A DNA stretch of 10,239 nt from Candidatus Aenigmatarchaeota archaeon (GCA_021163805.1 JAGGTL010000042.1:1-10239); one strand, 5' to 3'; shown: positions 1 through 6,562, counted from the stretch's first letter. The notes: a model not told the origin generated them from the letters alone. A program made the numbers and translations.

Positions 1-159
1 TCTTCGGGAGATTTGCCGGGAGGAATTTCGCTTTCCCAGGATGGCGAATTATTCGGAATTCCGAATCAAACTGGAACTTTTAACTTTATTATTCAGGTAA
101 AAGATTTGATTAATGACACTTCAACCAAAGAATTCAATTTGACTGTTAATACTACCTAA
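1..159 (+). CDS. C-terminal fragment of an Ig-like (He_PIG-type) surface protein, partial at the window edge
   Basis: The frame is open from base 1 to a TAA at 157-159 and gives 52 residues. The pattern resembles a putative Ig-like He_PIG/cadherin-like repeat. It has LPGGISLSQDGELFGIPNQTGTFNF, i.e. the L-P-x-G-(I/L)-x-L-x-x-(D/T)-G-x-(L/I)-x-G-x-P-x-x-x-G-x-(F/Y)-x-F signature, followed by the closing strand FNLTVNTT. Such domains occur as tandem repeats in large secreted or cell-surface proteins of archaea and bacteria, where they act as adhesion or structural modules. The protein ends directly after the repeat, and no C-terminal membrane anchor or sorting motif is visible. The rest of the gene lies upstream of the window, so its size and function cannot be judged. 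Domain assignment is by motif recognition only. Confidence 0.72.
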   Translation, partial: SSGDLPGGISLSQDGELFGIPNQTGTFNFIIQVKDLINDTSTKEFNLTVNTT

Positions 160-260
160 TTATTGGATATCTTAACAATAATGGCAGAATCAAACATTTA
201 GTATATACAACCCCATATTAAATATCATCTTGGAAATTGAAACCATAGAATATTTTTGCA

Positions 261-353
261 ATGGAAAATGTGAATAAGGATAGAAGCGTGAATATTTTGG
301 ATATGCAAAAGATTACGAATGCTGTCCAAAAAATGATTTTGTTTCATGATTGA
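261..353 (+). CDS. Possible 30-residue small protein, unrecognised
   Basis: An ATG at 261 opens 30 codons ending in TGA at 351-353. The product begins MENVNKDRSVNILDMQKIT and ends in KMILFHD. It has mixed charge and could form an amphipathic helix. There is no convincing ribosome binding site. The AT-rich stretch about 25 nt upstream (around 232-240) is only a weak TATA candidate. It could be a chance ORF, or a remnant in the spacer before dnaK. No homology is recognised, so this is a low-confidence call. Confidence 0.2.
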   Translation: MENVNKDRSVNILDMQKITNAVQKMILFHD

Positions 354-451
354 TTATTAATGTTTAATGAATATAATGCTTTAAATTTTGAGATTTTGAT
401 ATGCAGAGATTTTTCCAAATTTTAAAGAAGATTTGAGATATGTTTGCACTC

Positions 452-460
452 ATTTTAAAT
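452..460 (+). promoter_or_regulatory. Putative TATA box of dnaK (leaderless)
   Basis: ATTTTAAAT lies 22-30 nt upstream of the ATG at 482, the spacing expected if transcription starts at or just before the start codon. No Shine-Dalgarno sequence precedes 482. This spacing argues for the start at 482 over the in-frame ATG at 440. Confidence 0.45.
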
Positions 461-481
461 TTTTATTTTAATATAAAAAGT

Positions 482-2347
482 ATGGCAAAAGAAAAAATAA
501 TTGGAATTGATTTGGGAACTTCAAATTCTCAGGCTGCTGTTATGATGGGCGGAAAACCAACAATTATTCCTTCAGCCGAAGGAGCAACAATGTATGGAAA
601 AGCATTTCCGTCTGTTGTTGCATTTACAAAAGATGGACAATTACTCGTCGGAGAACCTGCAAGAAGGCAGGCAGTTTCAAATCCGGAAGGGACAATAACC
701 GAAGTAAAAAGAAAAATGGGGACAAATTACAAGTATAAAATTTATGGAAAAGAATATACGCCTCAGCAAATATCTGCATATATTTTACAAAAAATAAAGA
801 GAGATGCAGAAGCATTTATTGGAGAACCCATTAAAAAAGCCGTTATTACGGTTCCCGCTTATTTTAATGATAATCAGAGAACAGCAACAAAAGATGCCGG
901 AAGAATTGCGGGATTGGATGTTGTAAGATTGGTAAATGAACCAACAGCAGCAAGCATGGCTTACGGTTTGGATAAAAAGGGAGAAAAATATAAAATCCTC
1001 GTTTTTGATTTGGGTGGAGGAACTTTGGATGTAACAATAATGGATTTTGAAGAAGGAACATTCAATGTTTTATCTACTTCTGGGGATACAAATTTGGGAG
1101 GAACAGATATGGATAAAGCAATTATCGATTATATTATAGAAGAATTTAAAAAACAAGAGAATATTGATTTAAAAAATGATAAAATGGCTATGCAAAGAAT
1201 AAAGGAAGCCGCAGAAAAAGCAAAAATTGAACTTTCAGCTGTTCTTGAAACGGAAATAAATTTGCCTTATATAACTGCAACAAAAGAGGGACCAAAACAT
1301 CTGGTAATGAAGCTTACGAGAGCAAAATTAGAAGAACTAGTTGAGCCAATAGTAGAAAGATGCAGAAATCCGATAGAAAAAGCCATAAAAGACTCGAATC
1401 TGTCAAAAGACCAGATAGATAAAATTATTTTGGTTGGAGGACCCACAAGAATGCCAATTGTCCAGAAATTTATTGAAAATTTTATGGGAAAAAAACCAGA
1501 AAGAGGAATTGATCCAATGGAGTGCGTCGCATCCGGCGCGGCAATTCAAGGAGCCGTATTATCTGGAGAAATTAAGGATTTGGTTTTGTTAGATGTCACT
1601 CCTTTAACTTTGGGAATAGAAACTCTTGGAGGTGTTATGACTCCACTAATAGAAAGAAATACGACAATTCCTGTCAGAAAAAGTCAGATTTTTTCAACAG
1701 CATCCGATTTTCAGACGGCAGTAACAATACATGTATTGCAGGGTGAAAGACCTATGGCGAAAGATAATGTAAGTTTGGGGCAATTCAATCTTGTGGGGAT
1801 TCCCCCCGCTCCAAGAGGAGTTCCCCAAATAGAGGTAACTTTTGATATAGATTCAAGCGGAATATTAAATGTTTCTGCAAAAGATTTGGGAACTGGAAAA
1901 GAGCAGAAAATGACTATAACTGCTTCAACAAAACTCTCAGAAGAAGAGATAAATAAAATGATAAAAGAAGCGAAAGAACATGAGGAAGAAGATAAAAAAA
2001 GAAGGGAAGAAATAGAAATTAGAAATAATGCAGATTCCTTGATATATACAACCGAAAAAACCCTATCAGAATTAGAAAATAAATTGCCATCAGAACAAAA
2101 ACAAAAAATTGAAAATAAATTAAAAGAAATGAAAGAAGTTTTAAAGGGAGAAGATATAAATAAAATTAAGGAAAAGAGCGAGGAATTGAGAAAAGTTATT
2201 CAAGAGGCGGGAGCATCAATCTACCAGCAAAGTGCTCGGGAACAAACTGCAGAACAGGAAGAAAAGCGGGAAGAAAAGAAGTCCGATGAAAAGGTAGTTG
2301 ATGCAGAATATAAAGTTGAAGATGAGAAAAAAGATAATGAAAAATAA
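482..2347 (+). CDS. dnaK: Molecular chaperone DnaK (Hsp70)
   Basis: ATP-dependent cytosolic Hsp70 chaperone that binds exposed hydrophobic peptides, normally with DnaJ and GrpE. The 621-residue product is of usual length (about 600-640). The ATPase domain shows phosphate-1 IGIDLGTSNS (7-16), connect-1 VPAYFNDNQR (124-133), VNEPTAAS (151-158), phosphate-2 VFDLGGGTLDVT (174-185) and the adenosine motif ILVGGPTRMP (316-325). The interdomain linker VLLDVTPLTLGIET spans 368-381, followed by the substrate-binding beta domain. A charged helical lid runs from about 485, with a DnaK-like tail containing VVDAEY (605-610). The first nucleotide-binding lobe lacks the insertion typical of Gram-negative DnaK and resembles the Gram-positive/archaeal form, which fits the accepted view that archaeal DnaK came from bacteria. 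I chose ATG 482 because it starts in the conserved MAKEKIIGIDLG. The ATG at 440 would add a non-conserved 14-residue extension. No dnaJ or grpE is adjacent. Confidence 0.98.
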   Translation: MAKEKIIGIDLGTSNSQAAVMMGGKPTIIPSAEGATMYGKAFPSVVAFTKDGQLLVGEPARRQAVSNPEGTITEVKRKMGTNYKYKIYGKEYTPQQISAYILQKIKRDAEAFIGEPIKKAVITVPAYFNDNQRTATKDAGRIAGLDVVRLVNEPTAASMAYGLDKKGEKYKILVFDLGGGTLDVTIMDFEEGTFNVLSTSGDTNLGGTDMDKAIIDYIIEEFKKQENIDLKNDKMAMQRIKEAAEKAKIELSAVLETEINLPYITATKEGPKHLVMKLTRAKLEELVEPIVERCRNPIEKAIKDSNLSKDQIDKIILVGGPTRMPIVQKFIENFMGKKPERGIDPMECVASGAAIQGAVLSGEIKDLVLLDVTPLTLGIETLGGVMTPLIERNTTIPVRKSQIFSTASDFQTAVTIHVLQGERPMAKDNVSLGQFNLVGIPPAPRGVPQIEVTFDIDSSGILNVSAKDLGTGKEQKMTITASTKLSEEEINKMIKEAKEHEEEDKKRREEIEIRNNADSLIYTTEKTLSELENKLPSEQKQKIENKLKEMKEVLKGEDINKIKEKSEELRKVIQEAGASIYQQSAREQTAEQEEKREEKKSDEKVVDAEYKVEDEKKDNEK

Positions 2348-2423
2348 AATAAATTCATAGAATGTAGCTATTTTATAGAAATATGATTAAAAAAGATATT
2401 GGAAATAACCGAAAATAAGAGGA

Positions 2424-2430
2424 TTTTTTT
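2424..2430 (+). terminator. Oligo-T terminator after dnaK
   Basis: A run of seven T residues about 77 nt past the dnaK stop. Archaeal transcription commonly ends at oligo-T tracts without a strong hairpin, and none is evident here. Confidence 0.4.
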
Positions 2431-2455
2431 GGTAATTAAAGAGGGATAATAAGTT

Positions 2456-2465
2456 TTTATATAAA
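2456..2465 (+). promoter_or_regulatory. TATA box of the membrane-protein gene (leaderless)
   Basis: TTTATATAAA begins 28 nt before the ATG at 2484 and follows a purine-rich stretch (GAGGGATAATAAG) that could hold a BRE. The spacing places transcription start at or next to the start codon, and no Shine-Dalgarno sequence is present. Confidence 0.6.
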
Positions 2466-2483
2466 TATTTAAAATAAATATTT

Positions 2484-3035
2484 ATGGTATATAGCTTCCC
2501 TCTTATAACGGATCCAAACGTCTTACTTTATCAGGTGGTTTTTCCGTGGATTTTCTGCTTTGCGATAATTTACGGATTGCTGCTCAGAAGTAAAATTTTT
2601 GGAGAGGCAAATGATAAAACGGCGAGAGGTGTTTCGGGAATTATTGGATTAGTTGCGGGATATCTGATAGTAATGGGTTTTGGATCTTCAATAGGTACTT
2701 TCTTGGCAAATATCAGCGCATCAACTGTGATGTTTTTAACGGTTATTATGGGAATTGTTCTGGTGATTACTTTAATAAACCCCGATTTTCTCACTGGAAA
2801 AGAATTAAAAAAAGTGAGTCCTACGTCTATAGGAATACTGGTAGTTATTATTGTTGCAGCTTGGTTAATTTTAAGCGGCATTGGTAGCGGAATCGGATGG
2901 TATAATTTATATTCTTTTCAACAGGATATTCTGGCTTTGATAATAGTAATTATAATAATAGGGATAATGATGTGGTTTGTTACAAGTGGCGGTTCTGCAG
3001 ACTCTTCTACTAAGAACAAGAAAAACACTGAGTAA
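2484..3035 (+). CDS. Five-helix integral membrane protein of unknown function
   Basis: The 183-residue product has five hydrophobic segments at roughly 13-34, 50-70, 80-98, 115-135 and 147-166. Positive charges cluster after segment 1 (R35, K37, K45, R48), between segments 3 and 4 (K106-K110) and in the C-terminal tail (K177-K180). Under the positive-inside rule this puts the N-terminus outside and the C-terminus in the cytoplasm. The N-terminal pattern, an aromatic first helix then a short loop with KIFGEANDK and a glycine-rich second helix, resembles small membrane proteins I associate with DPANN archaea, but I cannot name a family. No signal-peptidase site, catalytic motif or transporter signature is visible. 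It has its own TATA box and converges with the flavoprotein gene, so neighbours give no functional hint. It is certainly coding; the function is unknown. Confidence 0.85.
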   Translation: MVYSFPLITDPNVLLYQVVFPWIFCFAIIYGLLLRSKIFGEANDKTARGVSGIIGLVAGYLIVMGFGSSIGTFLANISASTVMFLTVIMGIVLVITLINPDFLTGKELKKVSPTSIGILVVIIVAAWLILSGIGSGIGWYNLYSFQQDILALIIVIIIIGIMMWFVTSGGSADSSTKNKKNTE

Positions 3036-3038
3036 GTT

Positions 3039-3058
3039 CTAATTTTTGTTTTTTGTTT
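3039..3058 (+). terminator. T-rich terminator after the membrane-protein gene
   Basis: Consecutive T tracts (TTTTTGTTTTTTGTTTCT) begin within 10 nt of the stop codon, typical of archaeal oligo-T termination. Confidence 0.5.
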
Positions 3059-3128
3059 CTCACAAAATATTTAGAAGTGGTTGGATAGATTGAAGTATTA
3101 AGCCATTTATCTGATTAAAGATAAGAGT

Positions 3129-3151
3129 ATTTTATCAACAAGCGATAAAAT
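3129..3151. terminator. Hairpin between convergent genes
   Basis: ATTTTATC (3129-3136) and GATAAAAT (3144-3151) are perfect 8-base inverted arms around a 7-base loop. The element sits between the ends of the convergent membrane-protein and flavoprotein genes and begins 30 nt past the minus-strand stop. On the minus strand it could help end the flavoprotein transcript. Archaea do not require hairpins, so the role is inferred from position. Confidence 0.4.
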
Positions 3152-3180
3152 TTGAAATCAAATGGGAACAATTACAGAAA

Positions 3181-4230
3181 TTAAGACTTGCCAAACAACC
3201 CTCTCAAAACCTTCATTTTATGGTTTTTCAGGATATTAGTAATTGGAAAATCCATGTCTATTTTTAACTTGCTCTTTGCAAGTATTTTTATCAATTTTTG
3301 TTTTTGTTTATCATTTAGTTTTGAATATATTTTTCTTGCCCACAACTGATATTTTATTTCTTTTCCAAATATTTTTCTGCACTCTTTTTCATAATTCCCA
3401 AAATCTGGATTTTTTTTGTTGAATTCCCGAGCGGCAATTTTGGCCGCAGTCAGAGAATATATTATTCCTCCTCCGGTCAAAGGTTTGGTCATTCCGGCCG
3501 AATTTCCAATTAGAACACCTGACGGAAATGAACATTTGCAAAGTCCGGTCGGAATCACACCAAAAAAATCGTCTTTTTTATCTTTTGGTTTTTTTTCAGT
3601 TATAAATCTGTCATAATATTCATTTAATTTTTTCTCGCATATTAGCCCATATTCAACTCTGCCTTTTCTTGGAGCGATCCATGAAAACAAATCCGAATAT
3701 ATCGAATCAAAGAATATGCTATAATAATTGAAAGGTTTTTCGAGAGAATAACAGAATTTTCCAAAATAGAATTTTTTGGGTTCCTCATTTAAGAAAGTTC
3801 TTCTAACAATCGAATTCGAGCCATCACAACCCGCGATATATTTCGTTCTATATTCTTTTCTGGATGTAGAAACAACAATGTCTTTATAAGTTTCTGATAT
3901 TTTATTGACTCTCTCAAATCTGATTTCTGCATTTCTCTTTGCTCTGCTCAACAAAAAATTTTCAAATTTTTCTTTATTAATAACCAAAGATTCCAGAGAC
4001 ATCCTCACTCCTATATTTCCGCAAATAACAAAAGCGTCATTGACTTCTCTTTCAATTATATTTTTTGGCAAATCAAAAAAATCGTTTATTCTCTTTGAAA
4101 CAATTCCCGAACATCTAATTGGACCTAAATTTTTGTGTTCTTCAATCAGCAAAACTTTTTTATTTCTAAGAAGATTTGCAAGATACAGTCCCGCAACTCC
4201 TCCTCCGACAATAATAACATCATACATCAT
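3181..4230 (-). CDS. Geranylgeranyl reductase family FAD-dependent oxidoreductase
   Basis: Flavoprotein of the geranylgeranyl reductase/digeranylgeranylglycerophospholipid reductase family. These enzymes saturate the isoprenoid chains of archaeal membrane lipids at the cytoplasmic membrane. The 349-residue product has an N-terminal Rossmann dinucleotide fold: YDVIIVGGGVAGLYLA with GGGVAG at 9-14 and E30/E31 ending beta-2. It is followed by GPIRCSGIVS (36-45), the family's cysteine-containing FAD-proximal motif. Further on are the DG motif GCDGSNSIVRR, a FSWIAPRKG segment matching the family's Y-x-W-x-F-P motif, and VLIGNSAGMTKPLTGGGI, corresponding to the FAD-ribityl GDAAG…P..GGG motif but with N-S replacing the usual D-A. 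It is shorter than typical archaeal GGRs (about 390-450). Other FAD monooxygenase-like members share this fold, so the exact lipid substrate is uncertain. It is divergent from SepRS, with 25 bp between them. Confidence 0.88.
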   Translation of the reverse strand: MMYDVIIVGGGVAGLYLANLLRNKKVLLIEEHKNLGPIRCSGIVSKRINDFFDLPKNIIEREVNDAFVICGNIGVRMSLESLVINKEKFENFLLSRAKRNAEIRFERVNKISETYKDIVVSTSRKEYRTKYIAGCDGSNSIVRRTFLNEEPKKFYFGKFCYSLEKPFNYYSIFFDSIYSDLFSWIAPRKGRVEYGLICEKKLNEYYDRFITEKKPKDKKDDFFGVIPTGLCKCSFPSGVLIGNSAGMTKPLTGGGIIYSLTAAKIAAREFNKKNPDFGNYEKECRKIFGKEIKYQLWARKIYSKLNDKQKQKLIKILAKSKLKIDMDFPITNILKNHKMKVLRGLFGKS

Positions 4231-4256
4231 ATAATTTTATCAAAAATAAATAATTA
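4229..4256. promoter_or_regulatory. Compact divergent promoter region between the flavoprotein and SepRS genes
   Basis: Only 25 bp separate the two start codons. For SepRS, TATAATTTTAT starts at 4230, 26 nt before the ATG at 4256. For the flavoprotein, TTATTTAT on the minus strand (4253-4246) begins 23 nt before its start at 4230. Each TATA-like element therefore touches or abuts the other gene's start codon. Both messages would be leaderless, and no Shine-Dalgarno sequence is seen for either. Confidence 0.5.
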
Positions 4257-5779
4257 TGTTGTTCGATCCAAAAAAAATTAGAGATAGAAGTAAAAAAAAT
4301 TGGGAACTTGAATGGAAAAAAACTGCAGAATGGGTAAAGGGAAAAGGAAAGTTTACTGAAAAAAAGAAAAGGGGTTCTGAGCATCTGTTGTGGAAATATA
4401 TTTTTAGAATTAGAGAGATTCTCCTAAAAATGGGTTTTGATGAAGTTATTTTAAATCCAATTCAACCCTATGAAGAAGTCAAAAAACAGTATGGGCCTGA
4501 AGCGGGAGCAATTTTAGATAGATTGTATTACCTCGCAACTATTCCAAGGCCGGATATCGGCTTATCTAATGATAAGAAAGACCTCATCAAAAAAAGACTG
4601 CCAAATTTTAAAAAATTTAGAGAATTGCAGGAAATTCTAAAGGAATATAAGAGAAACGAAATAGAAGGTGGAGAAGATTTTACGGAATCTCTCGTTTCCA
4701 GATTAAAAATTAAAACTTCTGATGCTCTTTATTTAATTAATTCCGTTTTCAAAGAATTGCTTGAACTGAAGCCAGAACCAACAAATTTTTCTTTGATATC
4801 GCATGCAACAACGGCATGGTTTCCCTTGCTTGCAGAATTGCAGGATAAAAAAGAACATCCCATAATGCTTTTTTCTCTTGTGTGGAGATTTAGAAGAGAA
4901 CAGAAAGAGGACCTAAAACACCTGAGAGCGCATCTTAATTTCTCAATGGTTGTTATGGACGAAGATTTTAAAATTGAAAATGGAAAGGAGTTGACAGAAA
5001 AATTTTTCAAAAAATTAGGTTTTGAAGATGTAAAATTTGAAGTAAAACCAAATCAGCCCGCTTATTACGCTCCGGGGACAAATTACGAGGTTTTTGTAAA
5101 ACACAAAAAAATTGGATGGATCGAAGTTTCTGAAATTGGTATGTATTCTCCCGTTTCTCTTGCGAATTATAAAATAAAATATCCTGTTTTTAATTCTGGT
5201 CCGGGGCTTGGAAGAATTGTAATGGCTATGGAAAATATAAAAGATATAAGAGAATTATATTACAATAAACAGATTGAGTTTTCTGATCAAGAAATTGCAG
5301 CTGGAATTATAATAGATAAAAAACCAGAAACAGAAGAAGGTAAAAAAATTGCAGAAAAAATTCTTACGGGGATTATTAAAAATAAAGATCTAATTGGAAA
5401 GATAAGGAAGAAAATATACGGGGGAAAAGTAAACGTTTATGTATTGGAGCCGGAAAAAGGGAAAAAATTGCTTGGGCCTGGAGGTTTAAATGAAATATAT
5501 GTTTACAACGGCTGTGTTCTGGCAGTTAAACCTGGAGATAAAAAATTTGAAGAAATCTTAAAAAAAGGTGTAAAGGTTTGCTCCGTTTTGGAATCTATTT
5601 CAAATTATTTTGCTCATCAGATAGAAAAGGGCAAAAGGGGAAGATTAACAATAAGATATGCCGATACTCTGCCTTCAATTAATTTAAAAATGAATAAAGA
5701 AATTTCGAAATATCTGGCAGACAATAAAAAAGAAATAAAAATTAATGCTCCGATCTTCATTGATATAGAAATTGAGTAG
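4256..5779 (+). CDS. sepS: O-phosphoserine--tRNA(Cys) ligase (SepRS), with an altered substrate pocket
   Basis: Class II aminoacyl-tRNA synthetase that attaches O-phosphoserine to tRNA-Cys. SepCysS then converts Sep-tRNA to Cys-tRNA, the indirect cysteine route of methanogens and some other archaea. The 507-residue protein (family about 530-540) starts with the family's MLFDPKKI…; the motif-1 region follows at about 50-75. SHATTAWF (182-189) matches the SHMTSGWF substrate loop. Motif 2 is FSLVWRFRREQKED (206-219). Motif 3 is GPGLGR (315-320), where the family usually has G-x-G-x-E-R. The C-terminal anticodon-binding part shows KKLLGPGGLNEIYVY (403-417), INLKM and a terminal APIFIDIEIE. Compared with remembered methanogen/Archaeoglobus sequences, the phosphate-binding Thr is kept (T185), the first Ser of the YxSAS loop is N228, the second Ser is kept (S230), and a Thr near ATFG is E293. 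Family membership is secure; strict phosphoserine specificity is less so. Confidence 0.9.
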   Translation: MLFDPKKIRDRSKKNWELEWKKTAEWVKGKGKFTEKKKRGSEHLLWKYIFRIREILLKMGFDEVILNPIQPYEEVKKQYGPEAGAILDRLYYLATIPRPDIGLSNDKKDLIKKRLPNFKKFRELQEILKEYKRNEIEGGEDFTESLVSRLKIKTSDALYLINSVFKELLELKPEPTNFSLISHATTAWFPLLAELQDKKEHPIMLFSLVWRFRREQKEDLKHLRAHLNFSMVVMDEDFKIENGKELTEKFFKKLGFEDVKFEVKPNQPAYYAPGTNYEVFVKHKKIGWIEVSEIGMYSPVSLANYKIKYPVFNSGPGLGRIVMAMENIKDIRELYYNKQIEFSDQEIAAGIIIDKKPETEEGKKIAEKILTGIIKNKDLIGKIRKKIYGGKVNVYVLEPEKGKKLLGPGGLNEIYVYNGCVLAVKPGDKKFEEILKKGVKVCSVLESISNYFAHQIEKGKRGRLTIRYADTLPSINLKMNKEISKYLADNKKEIKINAPIFIDIEIE

Positions 5780-5786
5780 TTTTTTT
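5780..5786 (+). terminator. Oligo-T tract directly after SepRS
   Basis: Seven T residues follow the TAG stop codon (5777-5779) immediately. If it acts as a terminator, the downstream DUF523-like gene needs its own promoter. The AT-rich stretch at 5829-5844 could supply one. Confidence 0.35.
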
Positions 5787-5851
5787 CTGCAAAATAGAAA
5801 ATTTAGAAAAAGTCTGGGAAAAGAATTTGTAATTAAAAAATTTAGGTAATT

Positions 5852-6454
5852 ATGTACCGATTTAAAAAATGTATTTTTATAGCTCCTTGTCTCTTATTTC
5901 CTCATATAGCTGCAGTTGGATATTGTGAAAGAGAAGATTATGGTATTGCTGTTGAGCTGCTCAAATATTTTTATAAAAACGAAATAAATATTATTCCATA
6001 TCCTTGCCCTGAAAAAATTTTATGTGAAAAGAAAATTAAAAGTTTTGCAAGAATTTCTAGTGGAAAAAACACATATTTAGATTTTGGGATTAAAGAGATT
6101 GCTAAAGAAATTACAAATCAAATAATAGATGAATATGAAGTTATGAAAAATATGGGTTTTGAAGTTTTGGGGATTATAGGAATAAAAAATTCCCCTACTT
6201 GTGGAATAGGAACAACAAAAAATAGAGGAACTTCAGCAGAAGATATAAAAAAATTCGCTAAAAACTGGAGAGAAATACCAAAAGAAAAAATGGAATTTTT
6301 CAAAAATTATAAAGTTGAAGAAATTAAAGAAGATGGAATTTTATTTGAATTATTGAAAGAGAAAATCTCAATTCCTTTTTATGCTTATGACAAAGGAAAA
6401 AGTTTAGAGGAAAATATTAGGAAAATAGAGAAGATTATAAGTTTACTTAGCTAA
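5852..6454 (+). CDS. DUF523/TudS-like protein with putative [4Fe-4S] site
   Basis: The 200-residue protein carries three motifs in the same order as the DUF523 family, whose characterised member TudS is an iron-sulfur 2-thiouracil desulfurase. These are an N-terminal APCLL (C13, matching the family's S/A-C-L-L-G), a central PYPCPEK (C52, E54, matching V-C-P-E) and GIKNSPTCG (C117, matching S-x-S-P-S-C-G). The three cysteines would bind three irons of a [4Fe-4S] cluster, leaving one open for substrate sulfur. Other cysteines (C7, C25, C58) are extra. No signal peptide is convincing, so it is probably cytoplasmic. It lies 72 bp downstream of SepRS on the same strand, with AGGT at 5844-5847 as a weak ribosome site. 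Homology is by motif only. It could be a distant archaeal branch with a different sulfur substrate, such as a thiolated nucleobase or tRNA. Confidence 0.68.
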   Translation: MYRFKKCIFIAPCLLFPHIAAVGYCEREDYGIAVELLKYFYKNEINIIPYPCPEKILCEKKIKSFARISSGKNTYLDFGIKEIAKEITNQIIDEYEVMKNMGFEVLGIIGIKNSPTCGIGTTKNRGTSAEDIKKFAKNWREIPKEKMEFFKNYKVEEIKEDGILFELLKEKISIPFYAYDKGKSLEENIRKIEKIISLLS

Positions 6455-6502
6455 CTAATCTCCACCGAATAGGTTTATTTAGACTATGAAGTATAATTTT
6501 CA

Positions 6503-6546
6503 ACCTAAATATTATTAGGTATTAATATTTACTAATCGTCACCTAA
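6503..6546. repeat. Operator-like inverted repeat plus half-site upstream of a TATA box
   Basis: ACCTAA (6503-6508) and TTAGGT (6515-6520) form a perfect 6-base inverted repeat with a 6-base spacer. A third ACCTAA follows at 6541-6546, just before the TATA box at 6555. Repeated half-sites next to a core promoter are typical of transcription-factor binding sites. Because the DNA is AT-rich, chance remains possible. Confidence 0.4.
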
Positions 6547-6554
6547 TAAATTCA

Positions 6555-6562
6555 TATATAAA
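6555..6562 (+). promoter_or_regulatory. TATA box for the helical/glycine-zipper cassette
   Basis: TATATAAA begins 24 nt before the ATG at 6579, ideal for leaderless transcription from that codon. It is the best promoter match in this intergenic region and supports 6579 as the true beginning of the cassette. Confidence 0.6.

Larger units (their letters stand above)
160..481. other. Intergenic region of about 320 bp upstream of dnaK
   Basis: This stretch separates the surface-protein end from dnaK. It is AT-rich and has no tRNA-like or rRNA-like structure that I can see. It holds one short ORF with coding-like composition (261-353) and, at its right end, the TATA-like element for dnaK. No recognised heat-shock operator could be identified by eye. 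Confidence 0.5.

Noticed and set aside
51..66. Perfect 16-base palindrome ATTCGGAATTCCGAAT
   Set aside because: It lies inside the coding region of the surface protein and encodes conserved repeat residues, so it is probably incidental and not an operator.
440..481. Upstream in-frame ATG extending dnaK by 14 residues
   Set aside because: The extension (MFALILNFYFNIKS) is not conserved in DnaK, and the promoter spacing fits ATG 482.
2570..2881. 103-residue minus-strand open frame opposite the membrane protein
   Set aside because: Antisense to a well-formed membrane-protein gene with a strong TATA box; no independent support.
3905..4234. 109-residue plus-strand open frame opposite the flavoprotein gene
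   Set aside because: It is antisense to a gene with clear FAD motifs and has no family pattern; it is a shadow of the real frame.
6507..6530. Second inverted repeat AAATATT…AATATTT overlapping the operator-like element
   Set aside because: Composed only of A and T in very AT-rich DNA, so likely by chance; the ACCTAA/TTAGGT arms are more informative.
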